64,000 nucleotides of DNA from Brachypterus glaber (GCA_958510825.1 OY294044.1:83808895-83872894); one strand, 5' to 3'. Numbered from the stretch's first letter, positions 1-11,796 are shown. A program made the numbers and translations. Notes: generated from the sequence alone by a model not told the origin.

Positions 1-235
1 TTAAAATAAGTACATAAAAATAACATTAAAAATGGGCCTTATTAAGATTAATTTACGTGCAAAACTTCTCGAAGGGTTCCTGAGTTATTAAATAAAAACC
101 GAATTTTTTAGCCACTTTCAAAGGGGCTTAGCTCCCTTGCGAAGCATTTTTAGACATATGTTTATAGGAACTTTTGTCATATTTTCTGATGTAGAATCAC
201 CCTTTTAAATGTCGGATAATATTTATATCAATCCC
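1..235. repeat. FB-A foldback family, right-arm fragment cut by the window edge
   Basis: This matches the outer right arm of the element at 7322-8436: the same order of phrases runs from a TAAAATAAGTACAT-like start, through the stretch around 120-175 (GTAGCTCCC-like text, then ATTTTTAGACATATG), to GATGTAGAATC near the end. FB-A is my working label for this family of long imperfect inverted repeats. No coding potential is seen. The left part lies outside the window, so the copy may be complete on the chromosome. Confidence 0.7.
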
Positions 236-830
236 TACAAAATTTTTGTGCTAGACGAACGACACCAGGTACGCAAACAGATAAATCCAGCATTGGCGTA
301 CGTGATGTTTTTGACGGCCATGACAAAAATATTGCGTTAAGGATAAGAATAATAATACATTACGAAATTATTTGGACTTTTAAATGCTAAAAAGCTTTTA
401 GTGCCAGCGGCGTGGAAAATCTCTTCGAGTGCACTAAAAGCCAGTCGCAAATGAACTGCATATAATATTTTATGAATATTCTACAGTCCAAAGCTTCAAA
501 AACCCGAAAAAATTAAAAATGATTGCACTAACATTTACTTGACAAAATACAACGTAAATAAATAATTGGATTTTAAACTGTTTTTTAATGGAAGTCAACT
601 TAATTTAATGATTATAGGTATTGAACTTGAAAACATATGGTAAAAATTGTATTATTAATGATAAAAAAATGACGTAGAGAAGGAAAAACAATTTAACCTC
701 AAATATAGGTCATTACTAGTTGGTATTTGGGCTAGTTCTGAAAAAAAATCAATTTAGTAATGACTAGAAGAAATAAATAAATAAATTATTGAAAATTGAT
801 ATCCTTTTGTTTTCAGTTTTATTCACAAAT
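236..830. other. Intergenic stretch, no gene seen; one small hairpin
   Basis: No ORF of note and no recognised element. A hairpin with an 11-bp perfect stem (GCTTTTAGTGC at 394-404 with its complement at 431-441) is the only clear structure. Its loop is locally GC-richer than the surroundings. Confidence 0.5.
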
Positions 831-3154
831 AGGTGAGGGTGGGACACATTGGGACAATTTTTTTTAAAACTATCTTGGGATTGGTAAGTTATTAAATTTT
901 TACTATGGGTTACAAAAAACAAACTTACTTCAAAAATGTTTATTTTTTTAAAATTAAATTAATTATGGCCTAAAAATATTTTTTGTAAACTAAGAAGAAG
1001 GAATAGTAAAAAAATGGAGATATAATCTAAAATATTATTAAAAATGTACAGTGAAATCTACTTCTGCGATATGTTCCTGTCTGTATATTTATCTGTTGTC
1101 AAAATTAATGGAGAGCCCCTAGCACTAGCATAAAGCTTATTTCGGGCTCTCCATGCCTCTGTGTAACTGCTTTGAAGTAAATAAATAAAATCATGAATTA
1201 AAAAAAAAAAGGTTGCATTTGAACCAATGTGCCCCATCGTGTGGCACATTAGGATTTGAAATGGGACAGTTTGGAAAGTATAAAAAATGTAAAAAATAGT
1301 GTTGAAATATATATATTTTTTTAATATGTTAGGCCTATAGGTTTATAGGGATTTGGAAAGTTAACAGAAAAAAAAATCCTTTTTGAACAAAATCAGTTAA
1401 TATGACAAATAAATCACTCTTCAAAGAAAGTAACAAAAAAGATTATAATTTTATTATACAGTAAAAAAAAATTACATCAAATGTAAAGAAAGATGTCACT
1501 TAAGCAGAGCTTTTAAAATAAGGCGGATTTGACAACACATTGTAAAAAGTAATAGTAAATTTAAAGCAGTTATTCTTTTGAGGAAATACTAAATTATACT
1601 ATCTCATATAAGCAAATTTACAAAAAACTGTAATAATGCTTAATTTTTCATGTTACTTGTAAATTTTAAGTTAAACCACAGGTTAGGTTGTAATATCCCT
1701 TGAAAAACACAGGAAGGGCTTGTAACAATAGGTCGAATTCACACTAACATTAAAATTACAGCAACGATTATAGTAGTTTGACTGTAATATTTATTAAAGT
1801 TTACAGTCACTATAATTGAAAATTAAAGTATTTTTACAATCGCCATTTAAAAATACAGTTATGATTTAAATTTACTATAACAATTGCTGGCAATAAATCG
1901 CCTACACTGCAAATGAAAATATGGTAATTTCACAGCAAATAAAGTAGGTCATATGTTACCAGCAAAGAAAGTGGTAAATTTAAATCAGTATTGTAAATTC
2001 ACTGGTATCTGTAAAATTATGAATTTTTATTTTGGTAATTTTACTGCTAACTTATGTAGAATTTAAGCTATAATTATGGTAATTTTCAGCCAATATTGTA
2101 AAAGTGCTGGGTTCTTGGACCACATGCATGAATTTTAATGCAAAATTATTGTACCGACAGGAAAAGAGCTGAGATTTTACTAAACCGAGTAATATTCGGG
2201 TTAATTTAATAAATATTGTAAATTCACATTCTGACATGGTGAATTTGCTTTAATTATTACAGTTAATACTACTGAAAGTTTGACGGACAAATTTAGAGTG
2301 TACAATAATAGCTTGAACCGGTTTTACAGTGCATAGATATAATATCTCTTTCGCTTATCGCACAAATCTTTTAATGAGGGAAAATGCGCGTAATATACTC
2401 CATTTTGGTCCCAATATGCCTTACCGAGAAGTTTAAAAGAAAGTGTAAATAATAATTTATGTAAAAAAGTTTAGGTCTATTTTTTAGGTATGTTATATGA
2501 AAGATTGACGGATAAATTTAGACTGCGACAGGAAAAGAGCTGAGATTTTACTAAACCGAGGAATATTGAGGTTAATTTTAATAAATATTATAAATTCACG
2601 TTCTGACATGGTGAATTTACTTTAATTATTACAGTTAATACTACTGAAAGTTTGACGGACAAATTTAGAGTGTACAATAATAGCTTGAACCGGTTTTACA
2701 GTGCATAGATATAATATCTTTTTCGCTTATCGCACAAATCTTTTAATGAGGGAAAATGCGCGTAATATACTCCATTTTGGTCCCAATATGCCTCACCGAG
2801 AAGTTTAAAAGAAAGTGTAAATAATAATTTATGTAAAAAAGTTTAGGTCTATTTTTTAGGTATGTTATGTACAACGTATGTCTTTACACAGTGATATATG
2901 GCTATAAATTAAATGTAAATAAAAAATCAACGTAATATAGCATAACACCAATAGTTACTTCGAACTTTTTAAATATTTTTCTTAAATAAAAAAAAAAATG
3001 CCAAAAACCACGGCCACGGAAACTCTTAAATAGCGCTTGGTTGCTATTAAGATTACACTGTTGTCAATACAGCCATCTAGTGATTATAGAAGGCGGGATA
3101 TTTGCATTGTCCCAATATGCCCCATATTCTAATGTGTCTCACTCTCCCCTACCT
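831..3154. mobile_element. 2.3 kb TIR-bounded non-autonomous element
   Basis: The ends are imperfect inverted repeats: AGGTGAGGGTGGGACACATT at 831-850 and its near-complement ending at 3154, both rich in GGGACA and ACATT words. The same GGCACATT and CCCAATATGCC wording recurs inside at about 1235, 2410, 2780 and 3110. No ORF longer than about 63 codons exists and none looks like a transposase. A 371-bp tandem duplication lies inside. No superfamily could be assigned; a target-site duplication was not identified. Confidence 0.55.
2155..2870. repeat. 371-bp tandem duplication, two units
   Basis: The second unit begins at 2526 with the same CGACAGGAAAAGAGCTGAG start as the first at 2155. The units are almost identical to about 2870, with scattered single-base differences (for example GCCTTACC against GCCTCACC). 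The high identity points to a fairly recent local duplication within the 831-3154 element. The region upstream (about 1740-2150) is rich in GTAAATTTAC-like words. Confidence 0.85.
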
Positions 3155-3420
3155 TATTTATAGAACATTACAGTCTTATTCTTGTAAAGAAATTAAAAAG
3201 ACATTTCAAAAATATTTAATAAAAACTTTCTTTTGAGAAATAAAATCGTTTTATCTTTCTGTTTCATAACAATACAAACAACAATCATTTTAAACCGAAT
3301 TATTTTAAAATTGAATATACTTGGATTTATTTTTGTTTCAATTTATTATTATAATATATAATAGATAATTCAATTTGTTTATTAGCCTTGCAGCCCTTTT
3401 AAATGCACGCTATTACTGTT

Positions 3421-3960
3421 TTCAATATTATTATTATATTATTCACAGCGCCTGCGCTAGAATAATATTATACGGTAATTACGAATTTTCAAAAAATTTA
3501 AAAAATCATCCTAGACATAAATTTGTTGTTGTTAAACAACAACCGTTTTTTTTAATTGCCGTCTGTCCGTCTGTTCGTCTCTCCGTCCATCCGATGTCAC
3601 GATTTTTGTGAAAACGATAACTCAAGAACGAATAATCCGATTGACTTGAAATTTTCAGGAAAAATCAAGTTCTACGAGGGGAATATTCCTGTTGAACGTA
3701 ATCCCCACAAAAACAAAAAAGTTATGGGGGTTAAAATCAAAAAAAGCTAAAAGAAAATTCCGATTAACGTAACTTTTTCAGACAAAAAATACTTTTATTA
3801 TAAAGATCAATTCTACCAATTTTGAAAGTAATCCCCCCAACAATCAAAAAGTTATAGGGGGTTAAACTTTTTTAAAAGCTAAAAAACTATCATTTAAAAA
3901 AAACTAAATTATTATTTTTTTTTTCGTTTTTTTTTTCCATTAAGAAAGTAAAGAACGGGT
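3421..3960. repeat. Dispersed repeat with a GTCCGTC-type segment
   Basis: It starts with a stretch (about 3441-3480, containing CCTGCGCTAGAATAATATTA) that recurs at 50451-50480. It continues into a pyrimidine-rich run of CCGTCTGTCCGTC type at about 3558-3595 and a phrase about acting 'with' AACTCAAGAACG near 3620 that recurs in variant form at about 31375 (reverse) and 50880. The short ORFs across it are read-throughs of low-complexity DNA. Confidence 0.55.
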
Positions 3961-3989
3961 GTTTTTACCCGTTAAAACAGTTTTCTACA

Positions 3990-4360
3990 CTTTTCCTTGT
4001 AATTTTTGAGAACAGAATCTTGTTCACCGTGCCCAAATCTTTTAACAATATATGATGGGGTCAGTGGAAAAGTGGTACAAGTGCACTTGTACAGTTCACT
4101 CTCAATGTCGATAAAACAGGTTTTGTTTGGACATAAATCTTCTGTACACAAGACAAGCATAACTACCCTTGTATGAATATACTTTAAACAAATCCATAGA
4201 CGAACTACTTTATGAACGGAACTAAGAATTAACTACGCAGTTTTATACAGACTAATTTTGTTAAAAGAATCACTTGTACCACTTTTCCCCTTCACCACAC
4301 CGTTTCTGTAAGTTTAAATTGAATCGATATGTTTCATACGTTTGCACGGATGGGACAAAA
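3990..4360. repeat. Fragment related to the 24.9-25.9 kb foldback
   Basis: The words ACAGAATCTTGTTC and CGTGCCCAAAT at about 4013-4038, and GTTTCATACGTTTGCAC at about 4330-4346, occur in the same order in the right arm of the foldback at 24900-25945. The copy is decayed and has no coding capacity. Confidence 0.55.
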
Positions 4361-4362
4361 AT

Positions 4363-4956
4363 GGATCATTTATGGAACGTTTCTACAGAAATGGCGTAAA
4401 AATTACGCCTTCCTTTAAACAATTTAAAAGTCAAACAATTTTCTTAAATTTTTGACTTATTTATCGTTAAACGTGTTCTTTATAGCTTTAATTATTTAAT
4501 TTTAAATGCAATAGAGCATAATAATTAAATGAGTTATTTGTATAATATAATTTATCGTAATTTATATTATAATGTTATTTTTTGTTAATTTTGAGTTGGT
4601 AGCGAAATTTGTTTAAATAACTTGGTAGAAGAAAGAAAAACATATATTTAAAAGATCAAATAAAAAATTTAATCATAAATAAACAACAAAAAAAAATTAA
4701 AAAAATGCAATATGTAAACCCTATTGCTTTTATTATTTTGTGCTTACAGACATGGCGTTTTTTTAAGCCGCCTAATTTTAAATGAACACGTGAAAAATCA
4801 CTGTGGAATATACCAACTTCTGCACTCGGACTTAGGGCTTAAAGTGAATGTCCGAAAGGTACTGAACGCGGAAAGCCGTATATAGTCGGTGTGGGGACAA
4901 ATGACAAATTGTATACTATCCAGGCTTCAAATCTACGCCGTGTTTGTAGCTAAGGT
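4363..4956 (-). repeat. Deleted copy of the 57.2-59.0 kb TTAA-associated element
   Basis: This segment aligns in reverse orientation to the two outer parts of 57217-59018 but lacks the middle. The piece at 4363-4430 corresponds to about 58920-58995, and 4430-4956 corresponds to about 57217-57745, including the run with ACACGTGAAAAATCACTGTG. Its inner end lies directly before TTAA at 4957-4960, as expected for this family. There is no coding potential. Confidence 0.6.
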
Positions 4957-5073
4957 TTAACATTGTTCTTTCACCAGTAACATGAATTACAATTTTGGCG
5001 AAGGCGCTAGTTAAGAAACATTTATGCGCCTGAATACAAAATTTAGGCATGCGCACTTAATTCAAATTTAACC

Positions 5074-5953
5074 CAGCGCACACAGGTAAAAAATTAAAAA
5101 AAAAACGGAAAAAAATCATGAAGTGTCGAAAGTTGAATATTTATAAACTTTATAGTGTCCTCTAAATGATGTATACACATTTTTTTTTTTTTTAATGTTT
5201 GCGGTCTTGCTTAAAAAATTAAATGTTGCACATTGAATATACAATATCTTACACTTAATTTTTTTAGGGCTGTATTTTTTAAATTTTAAAATATAGTACA
5301 AATATGGGGTATTAAATCATAGAAAGGTATTATCTTCATGTCCGGACCCGTCATGACGCATCCGGACGCGTCAGGTAAAAAAATTTAAATTTTTGGAAAA
5401 AATTCAGATTTGATTTCTTTTGTATATTTTTAGGTTTAAAACTATAAATTAACCTAAACAATAGAAAACTACTAAAATATTTTAATTTTTCAATTTTTTT
5501 AAATGGCGTTTTTTTATTTTAGTTCTTTAAACAGCCTAATTTGAGGTTAAAATAAAAATTTCGGTCAATTATGTTATTTTTTATACTGAACTTGAATCTG
5601 CATAAAAAACACTCTCATTCCATTTAAAAATTTTAAGTTATCCCCTCTTCCGCCTAAGGGTGTGGATGAAAAAAAATATGCTTTGATAAAAAGGTGTCCC
5701 CCTTGATATTGAAGCTTAATACCAAATTTCAAAAAAATATCTTGTACGGTTTCTGAAATATTGACTTTTAACCGTTTAAATGTCCCAGTGCAATGTGCCA
5801 CTTAAATTCAATTTTTTAAACAAGACCGCAAACATTTTCAAAAAAATGTATAGATATCATTTAGAGGACACTATAAGGTTTATAAATATTCAACTTTCGA
5901 CGCTTCATGATTTTTTTCCGCTTTTTTGGTATTTTTTACCTGTGTGCGGCGCG
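5074..5953. mobile_element. Foldback element, arms about 190-200 bp
   Basis: The outer ends read GCGCACACAGGTAAAAAAT at the left and the complement at the right. The arms continue through matching stretches that include CATGAAG, CTCTAAATGAT and GTTTGCGGTCTTG at the left, and their complements at 5780-5930. The middle contains no long ORF. The two 60-80 codon ORFs across the arms are mirror products of the inverted repeat, not genes. Confidence 0.75.
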
Positions 5954-6113
5954 TGTGTGGTGAAAAATTATAACATCAAAAAAAGTAATGTGTTTTTTCT
6001 TAAAATAATTTGTTCAGATTAATTTACTAATATGTTTAATAGAAATATACCAATCATATTTCTATTTTATCGTTTTAAAAAAATACAAAACTGAAAGGTC
6101 GAGCAATATTAGG

Positions 6114-6308
6114 TTGCCAAAAATAAGACTTGAGAGTAGTAAATTCGGTTCAAATTTTTTTGGCCCAATTTTTTTTAATTTTTTGCCAGTTCGCGTTAGA
6201 AACCTACCTCTAAGTTCTTTTAAAATGCAAGTTAAAGCTCTCTTGTTAAAAAAAGCCTGTTACAGTACGAATGAGTTTTTTAAACTCAACCTGTCGACGG
6301 AATTTTAA
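6114..6308 (+). pseudogene. LINE ORF2 C-terminal fragment
   Basis: The 64-residue reading resembles the last part of a non-LTR retrotransposon reverse-transcriptase ORF. It begins PKIRLESSKFG, continues GPIFFNFLP and RNLPLSSFKMQVKALLL, and stops shortly after, matching the family pattern 'P-R-L ... GP-LFN-LP ... R-L-LS-FK--LK--LL'. No catalytic motif is included, so this is a 5'-truncated copy. It is followed by about 150 bp of 3' UTR and then the TTTCAA tail, the usual arrangement for LINEs with short-repeat tails. The clade cannot be set from so short a piece. Confidence 0.65.
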
Positions 6309-6455
6309 TTGTATTTGTATTTCGTACTGTTTTAAATTTATATAATTTATTTTTTTAGTATTGTAATACTTACTGGACCTTGCTGTCTACATTTTTTATA
6401 TTTTATATTGATATTTGACAAGTGTAACTCATTATATTTTATCACAATAAATAAA

Positions 6456-6617
6456 TTTCAATTTCAATTTCAATTTCAATTTCAATTTCAATTTCAATTT
6501 CAATTTCAATTTCAATTTCAATTTCAATTTCAATTTCAATTTCAATTTCAATTTCAATTTCAATTTCAATTTCAATTTCAATTTCAATTTCAATTTCAAT
6601 TTCAATTTCAATTTCAA
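6456..6617. repeat. Microsatellite (TTTCAA)27 at a LINE 3' end
   Basis: Twenty-seven uninterrupted TTTCAA units fill exactly 162 bases. They follow AATAAATAAA directly downstream of the LINE fragment at 6114-6308, so the array very likely grew from the simple-repeat tail of that LINE. Three ORFs (alternating Q/F, K/L or I/E) read through it and are artefacts. Confidence 0.95.
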
Positions 6618-6619
6618 AA

Positions 6620-6910
6620 CACAACGTTAAGTGTGTGGTAGGGTTAAATTTACCCACACGAAACTTTAAAACCGCTAAAAAATAAACGTGTAGGATAAGG
6701 GTATAAAAAAATTGTCAGTATGTTTTCTATGCGTTTACCTATAGAGCTCTAATTTGACGTTTACTGTTTTCTTAACAGAAAATATCACATTAAGGCACTC
6801 TACGTTTACCTAGAGCTATCGAACAGGAGAATGTTAAAACAAAAAATACTGCGAAGCAGCCTAAGTTTAAAATATGTGGTTTTAACCCCACCAAACTCGC
6901 GCCGGGTTAG
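6620..6910 (-). repeat. Copy of the middle part of the 57.2-59.0 kb element
   Basis: In reverse orientation this matches about 57745-57975. Shared words include AACGTTAAGTGTGTGG, ACGTGTAGGATAAGGGT and CTGCGAAGCAG. It carries precisely the section missing from the copy at 4363-4956. There is no ORF of note. Confidence 0.6.
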
Positions 6911-7321
6911 TTAATCTTCCCAGTTAGTTAACCGGCTATTAGGCTGAAAAACATCCGGGAGAAAATAATGAAATGAAAATGGTCACCAGCTCTTAGACTA
7001 TCGCTTTGGTTTTAATTAAATTATTTTTTTTAGTTTTTTTTTTCAGTTTTTTTTTTGTTCAACGTATGTACGTTTCTTCTATACTCGTATAAAAGAAACG
7101 TGTCAACCTTAAATTTCTGTTACTGAACATTTTACATTTACAGAATTGGCAGTTATTTTCTTTTTTTATGTCGGATTTAAATGAAATATAGGTTTTTGTA
7201 CGCGACAAATTAAGTTCTATATTTGACTTTCATTTTAAAATGTTAATTAAAATGAATATTTTGCATTTCATTTATTAAAACGTTTTCGATTAAGTTTTTA
7301 TCTTAAGCCTATTATTATAAT
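6911..7321. other. AT-rich stretch without recognised features
   Basis: Nothing recognisable; poly(T) runs around 7020-7060 and a short inverted word pair (ACGTTTCTTCTATACTCGTATAAAAGAAACGT-type dyad near 7070-7100) are the only structures. Confidence 0.4.
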
Positions 7322-8436
7322 ATATACGGTGTATTTGAAATATGGCCTGAAATTAAGGGGTAATTCTACATCAGAAAATATGACAAAAAGTTCCTATAAA
7401 CATATGTCTAAAAATGCTTCGTAAGGGAGCTACGCTCCTTTGGCTAAAAAATTTGGTTTTAATTTAATAACTCAGGAACCCTTTGAGATATAGCAACGAC
7501 GTTTTGCACGTGAACTAATCCTTATAAGGACTACCTTCGTATGTTATTTTCATGTACTTATTTTAACCAGGGGTGTGTAAAACGCGGGGGCCTCATCAGT
7601 TTTTTGTCCCAAACTTGTTTCTGTGTAACTTTTTTGTGATTTTACTTTTGGTATATGATTCCTCAGGTCAAAATACATAAAAAGGTACTCTTGTTGTAAC
7701 ACTATAGGACTAACCATTTTCGAGAAAAAATTATTTGAAGGTAAAATTTCACGGTACAAAGACGATTAATTGAATACTAAAATTTTGAAAACCGAAATTT
7801 CAATGTACATCAAAAACTAAGAAAAAAACTCATATACAGGTAGTTCCAAAAATCAATCCTAAGGGAGCTGGGAGCTGGTGTGGTAAAAATGCACCATTTT
7901 TAAAGGGCAGTAGTAGCTTTAAAAGCGATTTTTCGACATACATTTTTCTTAGTTTTCGATATAGAATAATCCTGCAACATTAAAATGTTGGCTTTCAACG
8001 TTTTAGTATTTAAATTTTCGTCTACGAACCGTGAAATTTTATCTTGAAATTAATTTTTGTGGAAAACGGTTAGTCCTACAGTGTTACAACAAGAGTACCT
8101 TTTTATGTATTTGGACCTGACGAATCATATACCAAAAATAAAACAACAAAAAAGTTTGGGACAAAAAACTGATAATGTTCCCTCGTTTCTCACGCCCCTG
8201 GTAAAAATAAGTACATGAAAATAACATAATAAGATTAGCTCTACGCAAAACCTCGTTGCTATATCTTAAAGGTTTCCCGTTATTAAATAAAAACAGATTT
8301 TTTAGCCACTTTCAAATAAGCGTAGCTCCCTTACGACGCATTTTTAGACATATGTTTATAGGAACTTTTTGTAATATTTTTTGATGTAGACTCGCCCCTT
8401 AAAATTTCGGACCCTATTTCAAATACACTGTGTATA
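7322..8436. mobile_element. FB-A foldback, most complete copy
   Basis: Two arms of about 550 bp form an imperfect inverted repeat centred near 7880. The left arm starts TATATACGGTGTATTTGAAAT and the right arm ends with its complement (AAATACACTGTGTATA). The arms share, in mirrored order, the block with ACATATGTCTAAAAATGC, the AACCAGGGG-type word, and the TTACAACAAGAGTACC-type word with an 'AAACGGTTAGTCCTA' neighbour. Smaller sub-palindromes lie near the centre. No transposase-like ORF is present, so mobility would depend on another element. Confidence 0.8.
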
Positions 8437-8930
8437 CAAGTCTACATGACATTTGTGCCTCGGATTAGAGTACGTAATTATCATAGGTTAAGTGATATTT
8501 ATCTGAAAAAAAAAATCATATTTAATGTAAAAGTTTGCTTGTGTCGCCAGGAAAATATTATTGCAAAATTTAAGAAAATATATGATTTTAATCAATCATC
8601 TGTTAAAAAACAAAAATCAAATATATTTGTATATTCTTTTTGTTAACCATTATATTAGTAAACAAAATTATAAAAAAATACAAAATTGGTTTCGCATTTT
8701 TGCCTTTTCATCGTTTAGCTGGATTCAATACGCAAAAATAGCAGTCTGCAACATAGTCTCTCGGTTCCCGTCAAATTCTCGGCACTGAAAATGTCATACT
8801 TCTTTTTTCGAATTGATGCCAACCTGAAATACACTGGCCAGTAAAAGAGCTTTTCTATTTTTTCACCACCGGGCGCACAGAGGACAATTTTCAAAACTAG
8901 GATTTTAAGGTATTTTTTTTTTATTTTCAA
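8437..8930. other. AT-rich stretch, no gene supported
   Basis: Overlapping short ORFs of 66-75 codons are dominated by lysine, isoleucine, phenylalanine and asparagine, as expected from AT-rich DNA, and show no domain. No inverted or direct repeat was noticed. Confidence 0.4.
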
Positions 8931-9185
8931 AATGGGAAAGCAATAATGTAAAATTTTACAACTTATTTCCCCCTGCGCCGTGGGGGTGAATTAGATTATT
9001 TTTTTATTTTTTTTTATTCACTTTCAGCAACCTCAAAAACCCCAATACACCAATTTTCACGAAAATTATCCCCCCCCCCCTCAGGGGGTAGATTTAAAAA
9101 AATGTTATTCCAAGATTCAGTTTTAACGACCTCAAACACCCCTATATACCTATTTTGATAAAAATATTGAAATTATTTATAAAAA
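8931..9185 (-). repeat. Degenerate repeat phrase, reverse of 28860-29170
   Basis: Words such as CAGCAACCTCAAAAACCCC and TTTTCACGAAAATTATCCCC are the complement of words in 28900-29170 (GAGGTTGCTGA, TTTTCGTGAAAA). Within the segment a similar phrase appears twice, so it looks like a decayed tandem repeat. It has a poly(C) run at about 9071-9082. Confidence 0.5.
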
Positions 9186-10269
9186 AAATTTACTATTTCT
9201 ATTAAAACTATGAAATCTGTTATTACTAACGAAAGCAATCTTTATTATTTTTCCATTATTTTAAAGCATGACAAACAAAAAAAATCATAAAATAAACCCA
9301 GGCACAAAAAAAATGTGTTATACGAGCTCGTGTTTACCTTGCAAACTTATAAGCTTGTACTTAATATTACTTTCCAATAATTTTGTATTTAATATTTATT
9401 TATGTTATTTATATATGTGTGACCTTTGGTTAGTTAGTTACTTTATTTCTCAAGAGAATACAACATTGTAAAATTCTTATAGGATAACAGAAACAAAGTG
9501 TATAGCATTTCGGTCAGATTTGCATTGTTTGTGTTGTCTATGTTTATAATATTATATAAAAGAACCTTAGTTTTTTTTATAGTTGGTTCAGGTGTAAAGG
9601 TCGTAGGAAAAATAGTATACGCACCTACGAACCACGACGCAAATCTATTTATGTGCACTTCGAGTGCACTGTGAACTAAAAATTAGGTTCTCGTACTCGG
9701 TGCTTCACATACTATTACAGTATACAGAGTTATTCAAAAATAAGTTCGAGAAGTTTAACACGTTCGTGGCGACGTGCGCCACCGGTGGTACACGGTTTAA
9801 ATCAGTTTCTATACGCCTTTAAATCCACTGCTTGTAGGTTATACTTACGATATTGGATTTAAAACTATACATAATGTTTTTCTATTTTGCTACTCTTATA
9901 AGCTCATAATCACACGCATTTTGCGTGTTCTTATAGGCCCATAAGAGGTCTCTACTTTTTTTTCGTTTCGTTGGCAACAGACACAAGTCTATCTCTTGAC
10001 GTTTGCCGTGCAATTGTGAACGTCGATTTAAAGTTTAATTTTCTACAAAATTTTGTGTTTAGGTTGTTTTACCGTGTTAAAATTGTGACTTGGTTACTTG
10101 CAGTGGAAAAGAGAAGAAATGACTATAAAATATATCAAAATAATATTCGTTCTTAGAATTTTAAACATGGCGAAAACTGTAATGCCAATTCGAAACAAAA
10201 ATCCCTAAATCTGTCATCAACTTAAAATGTAAGTTTTTTAAAATTTTAGAGCAAAATAGAAAAAAATGT
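9186..10269. other. Intergenic, no gene or element recognised
   Basis: Several 60-70 codon ORFs on both strands lack domains and have AT-driven composition. A small palindrome (GTGCACTTCGAGTGCAC at about 9653) is present. Confidence 0.4.
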
Positions 10270-10395
10270 ATAAAGCACTCGTTTCATAACACGTTTTTAG
10301 CGCACTAGTACTTTAGAAAACTCACCGCAAGCGGCTCGTTTTCTAAACTTGTACTCGTGCGGTAAAAACGTATGTTATGAAACTAGTACTTTAAT
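10270..10395. mobile_element. Short hairpin MITE
   Basis: A 126-bp imperfect palindrome. The left arm with CACTCGTTTCATAACACG and AGTACTTTAGAAAAC is mirrored by GTTTTCTAAACTTGTAC and CGTATGTTATGAAACTAGT. The loop near 10320-10340 is GC-rich (CACCGCAAGCGGCTCG), giving a second inner stem. The size and form fit a MITE; no target duplication was established. Confidence 0.7.
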
Positions 10396-10559
10396 ATACT
10401 AATATATATCAGTGTACCAGGGTTTTCGCATTCGGCCGAAAGTATGGATTATATACGATGTTAATAAAATACAAAAAATTGAATTGAAGTTTAGATTAAA
10501 GAAGAGAACTCCTTTATAATCACTGGTTTTACCGAAAAACCTTCATCGCGAAAGTGTTA

Positions 10560-11796
10560 AGAAATGATTCTACGTTAAAAAAAGATAAAAAAAAGTTCCG
10601 GTTGGTCCGGAAATGAGTCTAAGGGAGTTACGAACCTCCTAAGGGTACATCTAAAAAGTAGTTTTTATATAATATTTCTGGAACCCTATAAACCATACTA
10701 ACGAATTTTTGCACATTCCTTATTAAGGAATTGCCTTAACACTGATAAAGGCTGTCATTTCATGTATTTTATTGGGTAATTTTAACCAGGAACGTGCAAA
10801 ATGGTGGGGAGGTGTCACGTTTTTGCCCCAAACTTTTTTATCTGTAACTGTTTTGATATTTTCTTAATAATATAATAATCCATAATTAAAAATACATAAA
10901 AAAGGTACTCTTTATGTAAGACCAACCGTTTTCGAGAAAATTGCAATTAAAGAGGGAATTTTACATTCTGAGCATCAAAAATAGGAACTAAAAAATGCAC
11001 CAATAAAAATTTTAATACTGCAGGGCGATCCTACATTAAAAACTGCTAAAAAGCTCGTATACATCTAGGTTCGAAAATCAGTTTTTAAAGTACAACGGCC
11101 TCTTAAAAAATAACACTTTTTAAGGGACAGTAGCTTCCTTAAAAGCGAATTGTGGATATTTGTGCATGGGGACTTTTTTCACAGTTTTTGATGTAGAATC
11201 GCCCCGTGGTAATGAAATTTTTAATTTATTTTTAATGCTTGGAACGTAAAATTTACTCTTTATTTGCAGGTTTCTCGAAAACGGTTGTCCCTACCGTGTT
11301 ACTTATCGTCATCTTCCTTAATTACTAAATTGAGTTAGGCCCTTAGGTGGCATCAAAACAGTAACCTGCAGCTACCTTGATTAATAATATAAAAAATCAC
11401 AAAAAATGAGATAAGCCCCTTTGCAAGGGAAGCGACGATATAGAGTACCCTTTAAATGTATTTTTAATCAGATTAATATTTTACCGAGAATATGTGAAAA
11501 AATCTACAGATAAAAAAGTTTGGGGAAAAAAGTGAAATCGGCTCGTCCGTGGTTAAAATTGCCAAACAAAAATTACATGAAATTATAGCCTTTATCAATG
11601 TTAAGGCATGCGCAAAAATTCGATACTGAGTTTAATAGTGTTCCAGAAATACTAAATAAAAACTATTTTTTAGATGTACCCTTAGGAGGGTTGTAGCTTT
11701 TATAGTACTCATTTCCGGACCAACCTTTCTAGTATATTTTTTTTTATTATATCACCTCTTAAATTTCTGGAACTTATTTCTGAATAACCCTGTATA
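10560..11796. mobile_element. FB-A-related foldback, diverged subfamily
   Basis: Inverted arms of roughly 500 bp. The left arm has GGTTGGTCCGGAAATGAG, then GGGTACATCTAAAAA, then TAACCAGGAACGTGCAAAATG; the right arm has their complements ending near 11796 with TAACCCTGTATA. The order of phrases parallels 7322-8436, but the sequence has diverged and the outer arm has the TCCGGA variant shared with 28118-28712. No ORF of interest. Confidence 0.75.

Noticed and set aside
6408..6657. Three overlapping ORFs with repetitive QF, KL or EI peptides
   Set aside because: They are frames through the (TTTCAA)27 microsatellite.
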